Source of the DNA: Flammeovirga yaeyamensis | GTDB taxonomy: Bacteria; Bacteroidota; Bacteroidia; Cytophagales; Flammeovirgaceae | NCBI RefSeq assembly: GCF_018736045.1 | Contig: NZ_CP076132.1 | Coordinates: 1,783,501-1,847,500, forward strand | DNA length: 64,000 bases | Direction: 5' to 3' | Part shown: piece by piece, positions 41,656-50,803 of the stretch | Layout: each line of letters begins with the position of its first letter | How positions within the stretch are numbered: position 1 is the stretch's first letter | Notes under the pieces: model-generated | Told to the model about the DNA's origin: nothing | The model's database searches: none | Seen by the model: only the letters and a program-made list of their open reading frames with translations | Made by a program: the position numbers and the translations under genes

Positions 41656-43122
41656 ATGAGTGCAGATCAGGATAATAAAATTTTAGAGGATTTTACCTCC
41701 AAAGAGTATGAGCACGGTTGGACAGTTGATATTGAGGCTGACCAAGCACCCAAAGGATTAAACGAAGACATCGTCCGTTTTATTTCTGCTAAGAAAGAAG
41801 AGCCGGAATGGCTTTTACAGTGGAGATTAGATGCTTTTAAAGCATGGCAGAAGATGGAGAATCCTGAATGGGCAAATGTTGTTTATGAAGCAGTAAATTA
41901 CCAAGACATTATTTACTATTCAGCTCCTAAGCAAAAACCATCTCTTGAGTCTTTAGAGGAAGTTGATCCTGAATTGCTTGCTACTTTCGAAAAGCTAGGT
42001 ATTTCATTGGATGAGCAAAAGAGACTTACAGGAGTTAAAGATTCTAACATTGCAGTAGATGCAGTTTTTGATTCAGTTTCTGTAGCAACAACTTTTAAAG
42101 ATACACTTGCAGAAAAAGGTATTATTTTCTGTTCATTCTCAGAAGCAGTAAAAGATCACCCAGAATTAGTAAAGAAATACTTGGGTTCTGTAGTTCCAGT
42201 AACTGATAATTACTTCTCTGCATTGAACTCTGCAGTATTCTCAGATGGTTCGTTCTGTTATATTCCTAAAGGCGTAAGATGTCCAATGGAATTATCAACC
42301 TACTTTAGAATTAACGCATCTGGTACAGGACAATTCGAAAGAACATTAATCGTTGCAGAAGACGATTCTTACGTTTCTTACTTAGAAGGTTGTACTGCAC
42401 CTCAACGTGACGAAAACCAATTGCACGCAGCTGTAGTTGAAATCTTTGTTCACAAAGATGCAGAAGTAAAATATTCTACCGTACAAAACTGGTATCCTGG
42501 AGATGACGAGGGTAAAGGTGGTGTATATAACTTTGTAACTAAAAGAGGTATTTGTGATGGTGATAATGCAAAATTATCATGGACACAAGTGGAGACAGGT
42601 TCTGCTGTAACTTGGAAATATCCTTCTTGTATTTTGAAAGGTGACAACTCTGTAGGTGAATTCTATTCAGTTGCTGTAACAAACAAAATGCAACAAGCGG
42701 ATACAGGTACTAAAATGATTCACATCGGTAAAAACTCTAAATCTAGAATTGTTTCTAAAGGTGTTTCTGCTGGTAAATCTCAAAACTCTTACAGAGGTTT
42801 GGTAAAAGTGATCAAAGGTGCTGAGAATTCAAGAAACTTCTCTCAGTGTGATTCTCTTCTAATGGGTGATAAGTGTGGTGCACATACTTTCCCTTATATT
42901 GAAGTGGACAATAACACTGCTAAAGTGGAGCACGAAGCGACTACTTCAAAAATTGGTGAAGATCAGATTTTCTACTGTAACCAAAGAGGTATCGATACTG
43001 AACAAGCGGTTGCGTTAATCGTTAACGGTTACTGTAAAGAGGTATTGAACAAATTACCTATGGAGTTTGCTGTAGAAGCTCAAAAACTTTTGGCACTTTC
43101 TTTAGAGGGTTCTGTAGGTTAA
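41656..43122 (+). CDS. sufB: Fe-S cluster assembly scaffold SufB
   Basis: The 488-residue SufB forms the Fe-S assembly scaffold with SufC and Suf[67 protein letters not shown] with the invariant Cys, and [12 protein letters not shown] are canonical. An upstream extension of the frame (to 41593) reads a Cys/Arg-rich non-family stretch; ATG 41656 gives the normal N-terminus. Unlike most Bacteroidota, it is not followed by sufC/sufD: a terminator lies 20 bases downstream and the next gene is a PAS kinase. Confidence 0.96.
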   Translation: MSADQDNKILEDFTSKEYEHGWTVDIEADQAPKGLNEDIVRFISAKKEEPEWLLQWRLDAFKAWQKMENPEWANVVYEAVNYQDIIYYSAPKQKPSLESLEEVDPELLATFEKLGISLDEQKRLTGVKDSNIAVDAVFDSVSVATTFKDTLAEKGIIFCSFSEAVKDHPELVKKYLGSVVPVTDNYFSALNSAVFSDGSFCYIPKGVRCPMELSTYFRINASGTGQFERTLIVAEDDSYVSYLEGCTAPQRDENQLHAAVVEIFVHKDAEVKYSTVQNWYPGDDEGKGGVYNFVTKRGICDGDNAKLSWTQVETGSAVTWKYPSCILKGDNSVGEFYSVAVTNKMQQADTGTKMIHIGKNSKSRIVSKGVSAGKSQNSYRGLVKVIKGAENSRNFSQCDSLLMGDKCGAHTFPYIEVDNNTAKVEHEATTSKIGEDQIFYCNQRGIDTEQAVALIVNGYCKEVLNKLPMEFAVEAQKLLALSLEGSVG

Positions 43123-43143
43123 TCGAGCGACAAAAACATATTT

Positions 43144-43174
43144 AAAGAGGTTTCTAACGAGACCTCTTTTTTTT
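43144..43174 (+). terminator. Terminator of sufB
   Basis: AAAGAGGTTTC (43144-43154) pairs with GAGACCTCTTT (43159-43169), one G-U pair, 4-base loop, then a run of T. Confidence 0.85.
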
Positions 43175-43298
43175 GTGCTTTTTAAAGGGACAATGATATA
43201 TAACTTAATTATTGTTGTGATTAAAATATTATTTTATTTAAATTAAGTATCTAATAACCTGAAAATTATATTAAAAACTTCTTACTCATTCTCTTTAT

Positions 43299-44750
43299 AT
43301 GCTTCATTCTAAAGAATGGTATTTATCAGTACTCAATTCGATTAATGATTTAATCTTAGTTAAGGGTGAAAAGTCTAAATTACTTTGGGCTAATAAAGCC
43401 TTTTGTGATTATTATAATATGACGAATGAAGAGTTACAAAATAGTATAGATGGAGATCATTCTGACCCAGATAATACTATACAATATGTCATTGATGATC
43501 AAAAGGTGTTTACCAAAGGAATTACTTTAAATATTCCTTCTGAACCTGTTACTGACGGTAAAGGTAATGTGTCCTTTTTCCATACTATTAAAAATCCCAT
43601 TAAAAACTGTTCTGGTGAAATCGTTAGCACAGTTGGAGTATCACGACTTATTGAAGATGAAGAGCTTTTAAAAAGGTCAAAACAGTTACATTCTGAAAAG
43701 AAATCCAATATTCATGACTTAAGAACATTTGTAGAAAATATTCCTGCTCCAACAATAATGTTAGACCCATCAAGAAGAATAATAGCTTCAAGTAATGCAT
43801 GGATAGAATGTTTTAATATTCAGAAAAATGAATTAATAGGGGCTGATTTTGATGACCTTTATGAAGAAGGCATGAACCTAAAGGAAAAAATTATACAATC
43901 GATTAATGTTAATGAAAAAACAGAATTGGATGAACTTTTGGTTCAATTTAACGGTAAAGAATGTTTTTATAAAGTAGTGATTAATCCTTGGGAATTGATA
44001 TCCAAAGAAGTAGGTGGTGTTATGATTATGTTTATTGATATCACTTCTCAAAAAGAGAAGGAAAAGGTATTAGAAAAACATAACGAAGAGCTAAAACAAT
44101 TTGCCTACATCACAACACATGATATAAAAAGCCCAATAGTTAACATCCAATCGTTCTTAGGCTTTTTAGAGAGTGATGAGGAGATCAAAAATGAGAGATC
44201 AAAACAGGCGATTCATTATATGGGTAGATCTATAGAGATGGCCCAATATAAAATCAATGATTTAGTTAAAATTATAGAGCAGCGTGAATTGGGGGTCGTG
44301 AATGAAGATCATCTTCTAAGACAAGTAGTTTTAGATATTATCGAAGTATATCAATCTGAATTGGTTCAGATTAATGCAGATGTGGAGATAGATATTCCCA
44401 ATGACTTAATTATACATACCTCAATAAAACAGTTAACGACCATCTTAGATAATTTTATATCCAATGCCATCCGCTATAGAAATCAACATGTATTCTTAGA
44501 GTTAATCATTCAAGCTAACCGAGTAGAGAATGCTATAGAAATTAGTGTATCGGATAATGGAGTGGGTATTGATCTCAGTAAGTATGGTAATATGATATTT
44601 GAAATGTTTAAAAGAGCGAATGATTCTATCCCTGGAAACGGATTAGGCCTTTACCTTACCAAACAATCATTGTCCCAATTAAATGCTGATATACAGGTAT
44701 CCAGTGAAGTTGGATTAGGTACCGTTTTTACGATTCTTATTCCCCAATAA
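43299..44750 (+). CDS. Cytoplasmic PAS-PAS sensor histidine kinase
   Basis: The 483-residue protein has two PAS-like domains (~5-120 with ILVKGEKSKLLWANKAFCDYY, and ~145-260 with PTIMLDPSRRIIASSNAW) and a histidine-kinase core: H-box FAYITTHDIKSPI, N-box LDNFISNAIRYRN, SDNGVGID and GNGLGLYLTK. No TM segment or receiver, so it senses an internal or diffusible signal and works with a separate regulator. The H-box style resembles that of the CheB-CheR kinase at 14.5-18.4 kb. Convergent with the AraC gene, with only 4 bases between stops. Confidence 0.9.
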   Translation: MLHSKEWYLSVLNSINDLILVKGEKSKLLWANKAFCDYYNMTNEELQNSIDGDHSDPDNTIQYVIDDQKVFTKGITLNIPSEPVTDGKGNVSFFHTIKNPIKNCSGEIVSTVGVSRLIEDEELLKRSKQLHSEKKSNIHDLRTFVENIPAPTIMLDPSRRIIASSNAWIECFNIQKNELIGADFDDLYEEGMNLKEKIIQSINVNEKTELDELLVQFNGKECFYKVVINPWELISKEVGGVMIMFIDITSQKEKEKVLEKHNEELKQFAYITTHDIKSPIVNIQSFLGFLESDEEIKNERSKQAIHYMGRSIEMAQYKINDLVKIIEQRELGVVNEDHLLRQVVLDIIEVYQSELVQINADVEIDIPNDLIIHTSIKQLTTILDNFISNAIRYRNQHVFLELIIQANRVENAIEISVSDNGVGIDLSKYGNMIFEMFKRANDSIPGNGLGLYLTKQSLSQLNADIQVSSEVGLGTVFTILIPQ

Positions 44751-44754
44751 CAAT

Positions 44755-45576
44755 TTACACATGATCTCTATCCTTTCGAATCTGTAAAGGTGTTTTGTGT
44801 AAATGCTGATTTACAAACTTATTAAAATGACTCAAATCGGTAAATTGATACTCATAGGCTAATTCAGAAAGAGATTTTGAACTAAAGATGAGTTCTTTTT
44901 CTAGATAATTACTTCTAAGTCGATCTATGTATTTTTTAATACTGATTCCCATATTTTTCTTAAAGTATTCTCCAAAATAGGTAGACGATTTATTAAACTG
45001 ATCTGCCAAATGTACTACACTAAGTCTCTTTACCTCCTTGATGTTACTTCTAATATAAATGATAATATCATCCATTTCTTCATGTAAACTACTTCCTTCA
45101 GAATTATTCTTTTTGATGAAAGACAAGAAGGTGAATAATTGATACCTCAGAAAGTCTTTCGAGATATCACCTGTTTTTATCACCTCCGATGCCCATTGTA
45201 TTTGATGCAACATCAAAGAATCGTTATTAAAAACAGATTTTAGATTACCTGCGTTTTCCTCTCTATGTATTTGTAAGATTGATAGCATTTTTTTCTTCAA
45301 TCCAAGTTCATTCTCAAAGACAGATAAATCAATACTAAATTGAAAGTAAACGAGTTGTGAAGGATAGTGGAAAGTGAAGAAGTGAGCATCATTGGGTCGA
45401 AGAAAGAAAATATCTCCAGGACTATAATCATAATTTACCTCATTAATTTGATGAATGCCATTACCTTTGAGTACAATTATCCACTCATAATGGTCATGAT
45501 TATGGACGGGGTGATCCCAAGATTCTTTATCAATTTCTAGATAATTGATGTCTTCAAATAATAGATACTTCTTCAT
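44755..45576 (-). CDS. AraC-family transcriptional regulator
   Basis: The 273-residue regulator has a cupin-like N-terminal sensor (HDHYEWIIVLKGNGIHQINE, YSPGDIFFLRPNDAHFF) and a C-terminal double helix-turn-helix (IKKYIDRLRSNYLEKELI; SLSELAYEYQFTDLSHFNKF; KTPLQIRKDR). It is divergent from the old-yellow-enzyme gene across a 126-base spacer holding two 14-bp direct repeats 43 bp apart, the likely operators. Probable target: the neighbouring enoate reductase and itself. Confidence 0.9.
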   Translation of the reverse strand: MKKYLLFEDINYLEIDKESWDHPVHNHDHYEWIIVLKGNGIHQINEVNYDYSPGDIFFLRPNDAHFFTFHYPSQLVYFQFSIDLSVFENELGLKKKMLSILQIHREENAGNLKSVFNNDSLMLHQIQWASEVIKTGDISKDFLRYQLFTFLSFIKKNNSEGSSLHEEMDDIIIYIRSNIKEVKRLSVVHLADQFNKSSTYFGEYFKKNMGISIKKYIDRLRSNYLEKELIFSSKSLSELAYEYQFTDLSHFNKFVNQHLHKTPLQIRKDRDHV

Positions 45577-45590
45577 GCTTTTTTATTTCA

Positions 45591-45678
45591 CCATTAAATA
45601 TACCTACTATTAACATTAAATTTACTAATTAAACCTTTAAATATACCATATATTGATTGAGATGATTAGTCACCTTTG
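45591..45678. promoter_or_regulatory. AraC-type operator direct repeats and OYE promoter element
   Basis: CCATTAAATATACC (45591-45604) and CCTTTAAATATACC (45634-45647) match at 13 of 14 positions, with starts 43 bp apart (about four helical turns, so on the same DNA face). CACCTTTG (45671-45678) resembles the -7 consensus TAnnTTTG, 25 bases before the OYE ATG. The minus-strand TATATTTA within the first repeat could be the regulator's own -7. Confidence 0.6.
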
Positions 45679-45702
45679 TATCATCACAAAAACAATACAA
45701 AG

Positions 45703-46812
45703 ATGAAAAATTCAATCTATCAAAAATTATTTTCGGATTATAGTTTCAATAATAATAACCTAAAAAATAGAATGGTCTTGGCACCTATGACTCGCTCAAG
45801 AGCAAATGAGGACGGAGTTCCTACTGATATGATGTCTTTATATTATCAACAAAGAGCAAGTGCCGGATTAGAAATTACAGAAGCAACTCAAATTTCGCTG
45901 CAAGGCCAAGGTTATGCTAATACACCTGGGATATATAATCAAGACCAGGTAAATGCTTGGAAGAAAGTGACCAATTCAGTTCACGAAAAAGGAGGAGAGA
46001 TATTCGTTCAATTATGGCATGTTGGTAGAGTGGGTTCTGAAAAAGTAAATGGTTTACAACCACTAGCACCTTCAGCTTTAAAAGCTAATAAAACAAGTGT
46101 TTATGTTTTTGAAGGGGATAATAGAGATGCCACTTTTGTTGATGTTGATCATCCAAAAGAAATGTCGCAAGATGAGATTGATGCTACAATTTTAGATTTT
46201 AGAAAGGCCGCAAGAAATGCGATAGAAGCAGGTTTTGATGGGGTAGAGATTCATGGAGCAAATGGATATTTAATCGATCAATTCTTAAGAAGTAATGCGA
46301 ATAAAAGATCAGATAAATATGGTGGATCTAAGGAAAATAGAGCTCGCTTCTTATTAGAGGTAACTCAAGCGGTTGTCAACGAAATTGGAGCAGATAAAGT
46401 AGGGGTTAGGCTATCACCTTTTATCATGTTTAAAGATATGGACGATCCTGAAATATTAGATACGATTATGTATGCAGTTCCTTACTTGGATCGAATGGGA
46501 ATTACTTATTTGCATTTATGTGAGGCTGACTGGGATGATGCGCCTCAAGTTTCCGATCAGTTTAGAATAGATTTAAGAAAAGAGTTTCATCAAACTATTA
46601 TTGTAACGGGGAATATGACTCCAGAAAAAGCAGAAAATTTATTAGAAAAAGATTGGATTGATTTAGTAGGCTTTGGTCGAAAATTCATCTCAAATCCAGA
46701 TTACCCTCAAAGAGTTTTACATAATGCACCTCTCCAAGAAATAACAGATACACATACTTTATTTGGAGGAAGGGATGAAAGAGGATACACAGATTATCCA
46801 AGCTTGTATTAA
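45703..46812 (+). CDS. Old-yellow-enzyme family alkene reductase (NemA-like)
   Basis: The 369-residue FMN enzyme reduces activated C=C bonds or nitro compounds with NAD(P)H. LAPMTRSRAN, QLWHVGRVG, EIHGANGYLIDQFLRSNANK with the His/Asn substrate pair, SDKYGGSKENRARF, VTGNMTP and VGFGRKFISNPD are diagnostic. TTG-initiated extension to 45676 is rejected because ATG 45703 matches the family and lies just downstream of the promoter. Divergent AraC regulator probably controls it. Confidence 0.94.
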   Translation: MKNSIYQKLFSDYSFNNNNLKNRMVLAPMTRSRANEDGVPTDMMSLYYQQRASAGLEITEATQISLQGQGYANTPGIYNQDQVNAWKKVTNSVHEKGGEIFVQLWHVGRVGSEKVNGLQPLAPSALKANKTSVYVFEGDNRDATFVDVDHPKEMSQDEIDATILDFRKAARNAIEAGFDGVEIHGANGYLIDQFLRSNANKRSDKYGGSKENRARFLLEVTQAVVNEIGADKVGVRLSPFIMFKDMDDPEILDTIMYAVPYLDRMGITYLHLCEADWDDAPQVSDQFRIDLRKEFHQTIIVTGNMTPEKAENLLEKDWIDLVGFGRKFISNPDYPQRVLHNAPLQEITDTHTLFGGRDERGYTDYPSLY

Positions 46813-46894
46813 TCCGAATAGTAATTATACACTAAGAAAATGATGCTAATGCCATTGTTGATAATAGTGAGATAGATAAAAATTAATAAATGCG

Positions 46895-46936
46895 AAACTG
46901 AGTTCGATGTACTACTATATCGGCTCAGTTTTTTTA
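46895..46936. terminator. Terminator downstream of the OYE gene
   Basis: AAACTGAG (46895-46902) and CTCAGTTT (46924-46931) form an 8-bp stem, with CGAT/ATCG pairing inside, then T-run on the plus strand. The run overlaps the stop region of the convergent membrane-protein gene. Confidence 0.75.
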
Positions 46937-47581
46937 TTGAGGTACTTCTAAAATTAGGGTGCTTAAAATGGCTCCGAAATAACCACAGAATAAGCCAATA
47001 AAGGTACCTAAATACACCTGATAGTTTGTGTGGGCTTTTAAGTACAAACGAGCTGTCATGACCACTCCAAGTAAAATAACGCCAATTCCTAGGGCATCAA
47101 AAAGCACAATTGGAGCATTGATGTTTGATGTGATAAAATAAAGGCATAATCCAATGAAACCCGACATACCAATACAATGCAAAGATATTTTCTCTAAGAA
47201 GTTGAAAATAGTGGCAACAATTAATGTGATGGTAATGGTGATAAAAGCAATATTTAGATTGTTGCTCACATTAATCTTAAGAAGCAAAATATAACAGGCA
47301 ATTGATAAAGCCAATATCATAATTGACAGGGCAAAAGAACGCTCTTCACGATTGTGAAGGTGTGGGCTTTGTACAATCCCAAATCTTTGCATCAGTAACA
47401 AGCAGCTAATAGGCAATAAAGTCGTAATGGTACCTATTAAACTAAATAGTGACCATCGTGCTTTAGTGTCTAGCCATGGTGCTTCATGTGCCCCAAAAAG
47501 GAATAACCCTGCCACAAAGCAGGGTATAAAAATGGGGTGAAGCAATACTGATATACCTTGGAATAGTTTAGTATTGTTCAT
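46934..47581 (-). CDS. PAP2-like integral membrane protein
   Basis: The 215-residue protein has about six TM helices. NREERSFALSIMIL and the late RLYLKAHTNYQVYLGTFIG segment resemble degenerate PAP2 (phosphatidic acid phosphatase type 2) motifs C1 and C3, although the full SGH motif is not evident. Its ATG overlaps the rpoN stop by one base (TAATG), so it is translationally coupled to sigma-54. The functional link is unknown. Confidence 0.65.
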   Translation of the reverse strand: MNNTKLFQGISVLLHPIFIPCFVAGLFLFGAHEAPWLDTKARWSLFSLIGTITTLLPISCLLLMQRFGIVQSPHLHNREERSFALSIMILALSIACYILLLKINVSNNLNIAFITITITLIVATIFNFLEKISLHCIGMSGFIGLCLYFITSNINAPIVLFDALGIGVILLGVVMTARLYLKAHTNYQVYLGTFIGLFCGYFGAILSTLILEVPQ

Positions 47582-49065
47582 TAAAGTTCTTTTCTCATTC
47601 GAGCCACAGGAATATTCATTTGTTCTCTGTATTTGGCTACAGTTCTTCTAGCTATATTGTATCCTTTTACTCTTAGTAATTTTTCTAGTTTATCGTCTGA
47701 TAAAGGTTTACGCTTATCTTCTTTATCAATCATTTCTTTTAAAACAGATTTCACCTGTTTGCTACTCACATCTTCACCACTTTCTGTAGAAATACTTTCT
47801 GAGAAGAAATATTTGAGAGGGTAGATACCAAAATCAGTTTCTACTACCTTACTACTTGCCACACGTGATACGGTTGAAATATCCATTTGAATAATCTCAG
47901 CAATATCCTTTAAGATCATCGGTTTTAATTTACCTTCATCTCCACTTAAGAAAAATGGCATTTGATAATCAATAATAGCATTCATCGTACGAAGTAATGT
48001 GTCTTGTCTTTGTTTAATGGCATCAATAAACCATTTCGCTGCATCTAATTTTTGCTTTACAAAACGCACCTCTTCTCTCATTTTTTTCGTTTTCTTAGGC
48101 GTTTTATCAAATGCTTGCAACATGTCTCCGTATTGTCTACTTACACGTAAGTCAGGCGCATTTTTACCATTTAACGAAATATTAATCCTTCCATTTACCT
48201 CCTTCACAATAAAGTCAGGCGTAAGGAATTGTGCAGAAGCCACCATCATGTTGGTTCCTCCTGGCTTTGGATTCAAGTGAGTGATCATATCGATGGCATC
48301 TTTCATTTGCTCATCGTTTATAGCCAAACGTTTTTGAATCTTTGTATAATGTTTTTTCTTAAATTCTTCGAAACATAAAACCACCATTTTAATGGCAATT
48401 TTCACGATAGTATCTTCAGTATCTTTTCTTTTTAATTGAATTTCAAGACACTCTTGTAAAGATCTAGCACCAATTCCAGGAGGGTCAAAATGCTGAATCA
48501 TGGCCAACACTTTTTCTACCTGATTTAGATCAGTTTCTACATTTTGTAGAAAGGCCAAATCATTTACAATTGCTTCTAGAGGGCGACGAATATACCCGTC
48601 AGCTTCTATACTGCCAATCAGTTGCTCACCAATTTGTTGCTCTACATCATCCAGATTAAGAAAGCTTAGCTGCGATAACAGAGAGTCACTCAAGGTATCC
48701 ATCATTGGGATTGGGAGTTCTTTGTCTTCAGCAACATCACCATCGCCATACATTTTGTAACCAGCAATATCGTCGTTACTCACGTAGTCATCGATATTTA
48801 CTTCATCTATTGGGTCAATGTCAGGAACATCATCAATGTCAAAGTCATCGGTAGAGTCTAAATCGTCTTGTGTAGCTTCATCATTTCCAAATTCATTATC
48901 TTCCTTCTCCGCCTCTTTCCCTTCTTCTAGAACAGGGTTTTCCATAAGCTCTTCTTGAATTCTCTTATCAAGCTCTATTGTGGGTACCTGCAACAGTTTA
49001 ATGAATTGGATTTGTTGAGGTGATAATGTTTGTGTCTGCTTGAGCTTCTGTGCCTGTTTTAACAT
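47581..49065 (-). CDS. rpoN: RNA polymerase sigma-54 factor
   Basis: The 494-residue sigma-54 has region I (LKQTQTLSPQQIQFIKLL, QELMENPVLEEG), an acidic linker (~55-120), the core-binding region (DPPGIGARSLQECLEIQLKR), the HTH (LKDIAEIIQMDISTVSRVAS) and the RpoN box ARRTVAKYREQ near the C-terminus. Expected length. Downstream PAP2-like gene overlaps by one base. No -24/-12 promoter was looked for exhaustively in the window. Confidence 0.96.
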   Translation of the reverse strand: MLKQAQKLKQTQTLSPQQIQFIKLLQVPTIELDKRIQEELMENPVLEEGKEAEKEDNEFGNDEATQDDLDSTDDFDIDDVPDIDPIDEVNIDDYVSNDDIAGYKMYGDGDVAEDKELPIPMMDTLSDSLLSQLSFLNLDDVEQQIGEQLIGSIEADGYIRRPLEAIVNDLAFLQNVETDLNQVEKVLAMIQHFDPPGIGARSLQECLEIQLKRKDTEDTIVKIAIKMVVLCFEEFKKKHYTKIQKRLAINDEQMKDAIDMITHLNPKPGGTNMMVASAQFLTPDFIVKEVNGRINISLNGKNAPDLRVSRQYGDMLQAFDKTPKKTKKMREEVRFVKQKLDAAKWFIDAIKQRQDTLLRTMNAIIDYQMPFFLSGDEGKLKPMILKDIAEIIQMDISTVSRVASSKVVETDFGIYPLKYFFSESISTESGEDVSSKQVKSVLKEMIDKEDKRKPLSDDKLEKLLRVKGYNIARRTVAKYREQMNIPVARMRKEL

Positions 49066-49338
49066 GGTCTTGAAGTCAAAAAATTTAAAATTCTAGAACG
49101 ATTATTGATAAAAACTATCACTAATCATTACAACTTAAAAATAGCTGCTAACAGCTGTTAAGTGATGGGTAATTTATACTTGTGCAAACAAATATTAACT
49201 ATATTGCATGAGTAAAATGGTCAACACCATCGTGGTTTTGTTAATTACAGACGAAAAATAGGACTTTTTGTTGTGGAATTAAAATTAAAATCATGCCACT
49301 AATTTTAAACTACTGTGATACAGTTAATTATATTTTAT

Positions 49339-49752
49339 ATGAATATTTTTTTAAAATTTTTTAGGACAAGCAGCTTCATTCTTTCACTCATTTTTATGGT
49401 CTCTTGTGAAAGTGCAACTACTTCCAACGAACCACAGGTATCTGTATCAGAATTTGCAGAAATTAAGAATACTCACCCGAATGCTATCATTATTGATGTA
49501 AGAACACCTGGAGAGTACGAGCAAGGCACTATGGAAAATGCTCAAAACATAAATGTGAAATCAAATAGTTTTAAAGAAGAAGTAAAAGATCTTGATAAAG
49601 AAGCTACCGTGATGGTTTTCTGTAAAGGCGGTGTTAGATCTGCAAAAGCGAAAAGCATTTTAAAAGAAATGGGTTTTGAAAACGTCGTGGACCTAGAAGG
49701 TGGTTTTGATGCTTGGAAAAGTGGAGGCGGAAAAGTAGTACATCAAGAATAG
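49339..49752 (+). CDS. Rhodanese-domain lipoprotein
   Basis: The 137-residue protein has a lipoprotein signal (ILSLIFMVSCES) and one rhodanese domain (~35-130): IIIDVRTPGEYEQG, the cysteine loop VFCKGGVRSAKA, and LEGGFDAWKSGG. The active-site loop CKGGVRS carries the catalytic Cys, so sulfur transfer in the periplasm or at the membrane surface is possible. The frame extends back to GTG 49315; ATG 49339 gives a standard signal peptide and is preferred. Confidence 0.85.
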   Translation: MNIFLKFFRTSSFILSLIFMVSCESATTSNEPQVSVSEFAEIKNTHPNAIIIDVRTPGEYEQGTMENAQNINVKSNSFKEEVKDLDKEATVMVFCKGGVRSAKAKSILKEMGFENVVDLEGGFDAWKSGGGKVVHQE

Positions 49753-49783
49753 ATCAAACTTATACTTCTATCATAATTATCAA

Positions 49784-49815
49784 TTGGTTTTATGCATTTG
49801 CTATAATTACTTTTG
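49784..49815 (+). promoter_or_regulatory. Putative yaaA promoter
   Basis: TTGG (49784-49787), 20 bases, then TACTTTTG (49808-49815), an exact TAnnTTTG match. This places the transcript start near 49822 and supports ATG 49867 as the yaaA start. Confidence 0.5.
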
Positions 49816-49866
49816 TAGTATTCAATGATAAAGCCAAAGGAACTTAATTATTCAAAAAAGACATTT

Positions 49867-50628
49867 ATGAAAATTGTAATATCACCAGCTAAGAGTTTAG
49901 ATTACGAAACACCTGTACAAACACAACAGGAGTCGAAACCAAAATATTTAGGACAATCTGAAGTATTAGTAAATTCTTTAAAAACATTGTCTGCTGAGCA
50001 GATAGGTGATTTAATGTCGATTAGTCCCAAATTAGCAGATCTAAATAAAGAGCGATTTGATAAATGGAGAAGAAGGTTTAAACCTGAATCAGCACGTCAA
50101 GCACTTTTTGCATTTAAAGGAGATGTGTATGTAGGGTTAGATGCTTATACTCTTAATGAAGATCAGATTGATTTTCTTCAAAATAATTTGAGAATATTAT
50201 CGGGTCTTTACGGAATGTTGAAGCCATTGGATTTAATGCAGCCGTATCGATTAGAGATGGGGACGAAGTTCGGTGTGGAAGATCATAAGAACTTGTATTC
50301 TTATTGGAAAGAAACGTTGGCACCTGCATTAAACAAAGAAATGAAAAAGGGAGAGGTATTAATTAATCTTGCTTCTAACGAGTACTTTAAAGCAGTAGAT
50401 AAAAAGCAGTTAAAAGCTGAAATTATCACTCCAAATTTTAAAGATAGAAAAGGAGATCAATATAAAATGATCAGCTTCTTTGCGAAGAAAGCAAGAGGTT
50501 TGATGGTGCGTTATATTGCAGATCATAACATTACTGACCCAGAATTACTGAAAGGCTTCGATTATGATGGATATATCTATAACGAAGATCTGTCTAAAGG
50601 AAACGATTGGGTGTTTACTAGAGGGTAA
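49867..50628 (+). CDS. yaaA: YaaA (DUF328/UPF0246) peroxide-stress protein
   Basis: The 253-residue protein is YaaA, which limits free iron and DNA damage under peroxide in E. coli. MKIVISPAKSLDYET, the AFKGDVYVGLDA stretch, LRILSGLYGMLKPLDLMQPY, RLEMGTKF and KKARGLMVRYI are canonical. An upstream extension to 49825 (IKPKELNYSKKTF) is rejected: the family starts at MKIVISPAK and the promoter is right upstream of that extension. The stop TAA lies at the start of a GGTAATA-type tract resembling the ends of the intergenic repeat. Confidence 0.93.
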   Translation: MKIVISPAKSLDYETPVQTQQESKPKYLGQSEVLVNSLKTLSAEQIGDLMSISPKLADLNKERFDKWRRRFKPESARQALFAFKGDVYVGLDAYTLNEDQIDFLQNNLRILSGLYGMLKPLDLMQPYRLEMGTKFGVEDHKNLYSYWKETLAPALNKEMKKGEVLINLASNEYFKAVDKKQLKAEIITPNFKDRKGDQYKMISFFAKKARGLMVRYIADHNITDPELLKGFDYDGYIYNEDLSKGNDWVFTRG

Positions 50629-50803
50629 TGTAGGTAATAAGTAATAACTAATAGGTAATAAAGAATAAGTAAGGGTTTCTTCAATAAGTATTTTGGAGGA
50701 ACCCTCACTTATTTTATTGAGATAAATTCTATAAATTGTGTGATATACCAATGGGAGGCCAAACAAAACTCCTAATTCTTAACTTCTAACTCCTAATTTT
50801 TTG
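50629..50803. repeat. Repeat-like intergenic tract with terminator after yaaA
   Basis: The gap starts with GTAGGTAATAAGTAATAACT and similar degenerate units (to ~50672) and ends with CTCCTAATTCTTAACTTCTA and similar units (50769-50799), an arrangement like the ends of the two repeats at 1573 and 8979. Between them is a long imperfect hairpin, 50664-50682 with 50695-50713 (AAGGGTTTCTTC against GGAGGAACCCT), followed by TTTATTG, which could terminate yaaA. The conserved core of the other two copies is absent. Confidence 0.5.

Noticed and set aside
45676-45702. TTG start of the old-yellow-enzyme gene
   Set aside because: It overlaps the -7-like CACCTTTG element; ATG 45703 gives the normal N-terminus.
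49825-49866. Upstream start of yaaA
   Set aside because: The family begins MKIVISPAKS, and the promoter element lies immediately before the extension.
50629-50672. Possible CRISPR-like or tandem array after yaaA
   Set aside because: Units are degenerate GGTAATA-type words of varying length with no spacers or fixed repeat.
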